This document shows, in pieces, positions 60,931 to 64,000 of a stretch of DNA of 64,000 nucleotides. The notes below the pieces were generated by a model. The model saw nothing but the letters and a program-made list of their open reading frames with translations, searched no databases and was not told where the DNA came from. Position numbers and translations under genes: made by a program. The stretch lies in NCBI RefSeq assembly GCF_000757485.1, contig NZ_JPYO01000042.1, forward strand, positions 269,944-333,943, given 5' to 3'. Position 1 is the first letter of the stretch. Each line of letters begins with the position of its first letter. Source of the DNA: Achromobacter sp. RTa. GTDB lineage: Bacteria > Pseudomonadota > Gammaproteobacteria > Burkholderiales > Burkholderiaceae_B.

Positions 60931-62295
60931 ATGTCACGTGAAATTCGCTTCAACGCCTTCGACATGAATTGCGTCGGCCACATCCAGCAGGGCCTGTGGA
61001 CCCATCCTCGGGATCAATCGACACGGCACGGAGAGCTGCAATACTGGGTAGATTACGCCAAACGGCTCGAAGCCGGCCTGTTTGACGGGATCTTTTTCGC
61101 CGACGTGGTCGGCGTCTATGACGTGCTCGGCGGCAACGCGGACGCAGCCGTGCGCAGCGCGGCGCAAGTGCCGGTTAACGACCCGACCCTGCTCATCCCT
61201 GCCATGGCGGCCGTGACGAAGCACCTGGGCTTCGGCGTCACCTCGAATCTCACCTACGAGCAGCCGTTCCTGTTCGCGCGTCGCATGTCGACCCTGGATC
61301 ACCTCACGGGAGGCCGCGTCGGCTGGAACATCGTCACCGGCTATCTCGACAGCGCCGCCCGCGCGATCGGCATCGAAGGCCAGATCGCCCACGATGACCG
61401 CTACGACCTGGCGGACGAATACATGTCGCTGGTCTACAAGCTGTGGGAAGGCAGCTGGGACGACGATGCCGTGCTCGCCGACCGCGAACGCGGCATCTAT
61501 GCCGATCCCGCCAAGGTGCGGATGATCCATCATTCGGGTCCTCAGTACAAAGTGGACGCCATGCACCTTTGCGCGCCCTCTCCGCAACGCACGCCGGTGC
61601 TGTACCAGGCGGGATCCTCCACCCGCGGACGCAAGTTCGCAGCCACGCACGCGGAATGCGTCTTCGTGAACGGCCAGAAAAAGGAAGGCGTCAAGGAAAT
61701 CGTCGGCGACATCCGCGCGCAGGCCGTGCAGCTCGGCCGCAAGGCCGACGACGTCAAGGTCTTCCTGGGCGCCACGCTGATCCTCGGCCGCACCGAGGCC
61801 GAGGCCCAGGAGAAGTTCGCCGAATACCGCAAGTACGTCAGCACCGAAGGCGCCCTCGCCCACGCCGCGGCGTCGCTGGGCATCGACTTTGCGAAGTACG
61901 ACATCGATGAGCCCATCGATACCGGCAAGAGCCAGGCGATCGTCTCGAACGTGGAAGCCATGACGCGCGCCAGCGGCCCGCAGTGGACGCGCCGCAAGCT
62001 GCTGGAACAGATGGTCCTGGGCAGCCGGCAGACGCCATGGGTCGGGTCGGTCGACCAGATTGCCTCGCAGCTGATCAGCTGGAGCGAGGAGGCCGACGTC
62101 GACGGCTTCAACCTATCGCGCACCGTGGTTCCCGAGTGCTTCGACGACGTCATCGAGCACTTGATTCCGCAACTGCAGGAACGCGGCGTCTACAAGACCT
62201 CCTACAACGACGGTTGCTATCGCGAAAAGCTTTTCGGCCAGGCCCGCCTGCCCGCGTCGCACCCCGCAGCCAGCTATCGCAGCAACGGGAAATAA
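60931..62295 (+). CDS. NtaA/SnaA/DszA-type FMN-dependent monooxygenase (luciferase-like)
   Basis: 454 residues. Luciferase-like barrel of the NtaA/DmoA branch, which uses reduced FMN from a separate reductase to oxidise chelators, sulfides or sulfur heterocycles. Visible segments: REIRFNAFDMNCVGHIQQGLWTHPRDQS, ARRMSTLDHLTGGRVGWNIVTGYLDSAARAIG, YKVDAMHLCAPSPQRTPVLYQAGSSTRGRKFAATHAECVFV and VDGFNLSRTVVPECFDDVIEHLIPQLQERGVYKT. A flavin reductase gene follows by 72 nt. Substrate unknown. Confidence 0.9.
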   Translation: MSREIRFNAFDMNCVGHIQQGLWTHPRDQSTRHGELQYWVDYAKRLEAGLFDGIFFADVVGVYDVLGGNADAAVRSAAQVPVNDPTLLIPAMAAVTKHLGFGVTSNLTYEQPFLFARRMSTLDHLTGGRVGWNIVTGYLDSAARAIGIEGQIAHDDRYDLADEYMSLVYKLWEGSWDDDAVLADRERGIYADPAKVRMIHHSGPQYKVDAMHLCAPSPQRTPVLYQAGSSTRGRKFAATHAECVFVNGQKKEGVKEIVGDIRAQAVQLGRKADDVKVFLGATLILGRTEAEAQEKFAEYRKYVSTEGALAHAAASLGIDFAKYDIDEPIDTGKSQAIVSNVEAMTRASGPQWTRRKLLEQMVLGSRQTPWVGSVDQIASQLISWSEEADVDGFNLSRTVVPECFDDVIEHLIPQLQERGVYKTSYNDGCYREKLFGQARLPASHPAASYRSNGK

Positions 62296-62367
62296 GCCGT
62301 GGCCGCGCCGGCGCATGCAGCGCCCGAACCGCCTGCATGCCCGGCCGGGAAACGAGAAGGTGCCATC

Positions 62368-62871
62368 ATGATTGATAAATTGAGCTATCGAGAGGCCATG
62401 TCCGGCCTGGGCGCGGCGGTCAACGTCATTACCAGCGAAGGCAAGGCGGGGCTTGCCGGTTGCACGGTTTCCGCGGTCTGCTCCGTGACGGACGACCCTC
62501 CTACCTTGCTCGTCTGCATCAACAGGGCAAGCAAGAACAACGCCGTGATCCGCGAGAACGGCAATCTGTGCGTGAATGTGCTGGCCGGCGACCAAAGCCA
62601 CATCGCCATGCAGTTCGCCTCCAGGAGCGTGCCCATGGAATCGCGCTTCGCCGCGGCGACCTGGGATCGCCTGGAAACCGGCGCGCCGGCGCTCGTGGAT
62701 GGCGTCGCCGCCCTGGACTGCGAAGTGATGTCCATGAACGAAGTCGGAACGCACACCGTCTTCTATTGCGAAATCAAGGCGATCCGCAGCACCGTCGGCC
62801 GTGAAGGCCTGGTGTATTTCGGCCGCGACTTCCACCGCCTGCCGCAGGCTCCGCAACCCGCCCACGCCTGA
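62368..62871 (+). CDS. flavin reductase of the monooxygenase system
   Basis: 167 residues, flavin_reduct fold: LSYREAMSGLGAAVNVITSEGKAGLAGCTVSAVCSVTDDPPTLLVCINRASKNNAVIRENGNLCVNVLAGDQ and the C-terminal LVYFGRDFHRL. Uses NAD(P)H to supply FMNH2 (or FADH2) to the monooxygenase encoded upstream. GAGAAGG precedes ATG 62368. Confidence 0.9.
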   Translation: MIDKLSYREAMSGLGAAVNVITSEGKAGLAGCTVSAVCSVTDDPPTLLVCINRASKNNAVIRENGNLCVNVLAGDQSHIAMQFASRSVPMESRFAAATWDRLETGAPALVDGVAALDCEVMSMNEVGTHTVFYCEIKAIRSTVGREGLVYFGRDFHRLPQAPQPAHA

Positions 62872-62996
62872 CCTCCGCCGCGCCCCCGGGCGCGCACGGC
62901 AAGCCCCCTCTTTCCTTCGGCCAGCGGCTGACGATGGCCGGTGCTTGCCCGGCGGCGGCCGCATCGAAGAACGAAATCAGAATTTTGGACACCAGA

Positions 62997-64000
62997 ATGC
63001 ACGCTTACCCAGAAATCCAGATGTTTATCGGTGGCCAATGGCGCCAAGTCGCCGGCGATCCGGTCACCAATCCCTCAGACGGCACGGTCATCGGCTCGGT
63101 GCCCAGGGCCCGTGCGCAAGATCTCGACGACGCCATCGAAGCGGCCGCCCAAGGGCTCCGCGCCTGGAGAAAGACCCCGCCCGCCCAGCGCGCCGAAATC
63201 ATGCTGCGTGCCATAGCCCTGATCCGCGAACGCGTGGAGGAAATCGCCCACGCCATTTCGCTCGAACAGGGCAAGACTCTCGTCCAGGCCCGGGCCGAGG
63301 TGCTCCGCGGCTGCGACCTGATGACGTGGGACGCAAACGAAGGGAAGCGGCTCTATGGGCGCGTCATCCCTGCCGAGCCCGGCATGCGCCATACGGTGAT
63401 CCGCGAGCCCATAGGCGTTATCGCGGCCTTCACGCCCTGGAACTTTCCGATGAGTTCTCCTGCCCGCAAGGTGGGCGGCGCACTGGCCGCGGGTTGCTCG
63501 ATCATCCTGAAGGCGGCCGAGGAAACACCGGCCGGCGCGGTGCTGCTGGCAAAGGCGTTCCAGGACGCGGGGCTGCCGGACGGCGTCTTGAACGTCGTGT
63601 TCGGCGATCCGGCGATGATCTCGGCGCATCTGATCGCAAGCCCCACGGTGCGCGGCATCACGTTCACGGGGTCGACTCCCGTGGGCAAACACCTGGCAGG
63701 GCTGGCCGCGCAGCATATGAAGCCCGCGATCCTGGAGCTGGGCGGCCACGCTCCCGTCGTGATCTGCGAGGACGCGGATCCGGAGAAGGCGGCAATCGCC
63801 TGCATCAAGGGCAAGCTGAACAACGCGGGCCAGGTGTGCGTCTCCCCAACCCGCTTCTTCGTCCATGCGGAAGTCTACGACGCCTTCGTCGACGCCATGC
63901 GGCGCCATGGAAGCCAGATCAATGGGCAACGCGATGGAAGCCGGCAACGATATCGGACCCGTGGTGAACCGCCGCCGCTTCGACGCCATCGACGCGCTGA
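62997..64000 (+). CDS. NAD(P)-dependent aldehyde dehydrogenase, succinate-semialdehyde type, partial and apparently frameshifted
   Basis: About 335 codons before the window ends. The first ~305 codons follow the family: MFIGGQWRQVAGDPVTNPSDGTVIGSVPRA, PWNFPMSSPARKVGGALAAGCSIILKAAEETP, ITFTGSTPVGKHLAG, ELGGHAPVVICEDADP and NAGQVCVSPTRFFVH with the catalytic Cys. Shortly after YDAFVDAM the expected continuation (GNAMEAGNDIGPVVNRRRFDAIDAL) is found in the next reading frame from about 63925, so a 1- or 2-nt indel lies near 63900-63924. Both frames stay open to the edge. It either is a pseudogene or reflects a base-calling error. Follows the flavin reductase gene by 125 nt and may oxidise an aldehyde released by the monooxygenase. 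Confidence 0.8.
   Translation, partial: MHAYPEIQMFIGGQWRQVAGDPVTNPSDGTVIGSVPRARAQDLDDAIEAAAQGLRAWRKTPPAQRAEIMLRAIALIRERVEEIAHAISLEQGKTLVQARAEVLRGCDLMTWDANEGKRLYGRVIPAEPGMRHTVIREPIGVIAAFTPWNFPMSSPARKVGGALAAGCSIILKAAEETPAGAVLLAKAFQDAGLPDGVLNVVFGDPAMISAHLIASPTVRGITFTGSTPVGKHLAGLAAQHMKPAILELGGHAPVVICEDADPEKAAIACIKGKLNNAGQVCVSPTRFFVHAEVYDAFVDAMRRHGSQINGQRDGSRQRYRTRGEPPPLRRHRRA

Noticed and set aside
1..64000. tRNA, rRNA, CRISPR, insertion sequences, integrases or attachment sites
   Set aside because: None seen. There are no transposase or integrase genes, no regularly spaced repeats and no sharp composition break, so acquisition of the effector operon by transfer cannot be shown from this window.

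Overview
The window reads as chromosomal DNA of a GC-rich betaproteobacterium of the Alcaligenaceae, most likely Bordetella or Achromobacter. The grounds are four orphan Bug-type (TctC-like) periplasmic solute receptors, a Burkholderiales-style formate dehydrogenase operon, FecIRA-type iron signalling, a type III secretion chaperone/effector pair, and dense short-spaced operons. I see no rRNA, tRNA, CRISPR array, insertion sequence or prophage. This is inference from gene content, not a database match.

Layout. 0-5.3 kb: iron uptake, with a TonB-dependent receptor running off the left edge and a divergent FecI-like sigma factor, FecR-like anti-sigma factor and FecA-like receptor. 5.3-9.2 kb: a membrane-anchored alpha/beta hydrolase and a divergent LysR/MFS pair. 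9.2-13.1 kb (minus strand): an isolated virulence-type operon encoding a CesT-like chaperone, a 915-residue putative effector with a PI3/4-kinase-like C-terminal domain, and a 190-residue unknown protein. No secretion apparatus genes are in the window.

13.4-32.5 kb: a formate dehydrogenase island. Mrp, two DUF proteins, a polyferredoxin, a TorD chaperone, a Tat-leader mini-protein, the catalytic, iron-sulfur and cytochrome b subunits, two small exported proteins and FdhD are followed by a molybdate/tungstate-sensing regulator, a TupBCA-type tungstate ABC transporter, MobB-MoeA-MobA and a MOT1-type oxyanion transporter. Together these genes import Mo/W, build the bis-MGD cofactor, sulfurate and insert it, and assemble the membrane-bound enzyme facing the periplasm.

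32.6-41.8 kb: small catabolic modules, each with its own regulator. A GntR regulator faces a lyase-Bug-fumarase operon. A Crp-family regulator faces a solute receptor-BKACE-SDR operon. 41.9-45.7 kb: a phosphoketolase-like enzyme and a beta-CASP nuclease behind an FNR-type box, which suggests a low-oxygen response. 45.7-47.9 kb: unknown membrane, DUF190 and VOC proteins.

47.9-58.4 kb: a LacI-family regulator lies between two minus-strand catabolic operons (acyl-CoA ligase, SDR, Bug, citryl-CoA-lyase-like; and Bug, cyclase, SDR, Bug, quinone-oxidoreductase-like). LacI-type operator sequences precede both. 58.6-64 kb: an orphan ModA, a GNAT acetyltransferase, a cupin/XRE regulator divergent from a flavin monooxygenase and flavin reductase, and the start of an aldehyde dehydrogenase gene that appears frameshifted near the right edge.

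Most promising for new biology: the chaperone-effector operon with its kinase-like domain; the two-operon LacI regulon for an unidentified substrate; the predicted fumarate-releasing lyase pathway; and the low-oxygen phosphoketolase-like/beta-CASP pair.
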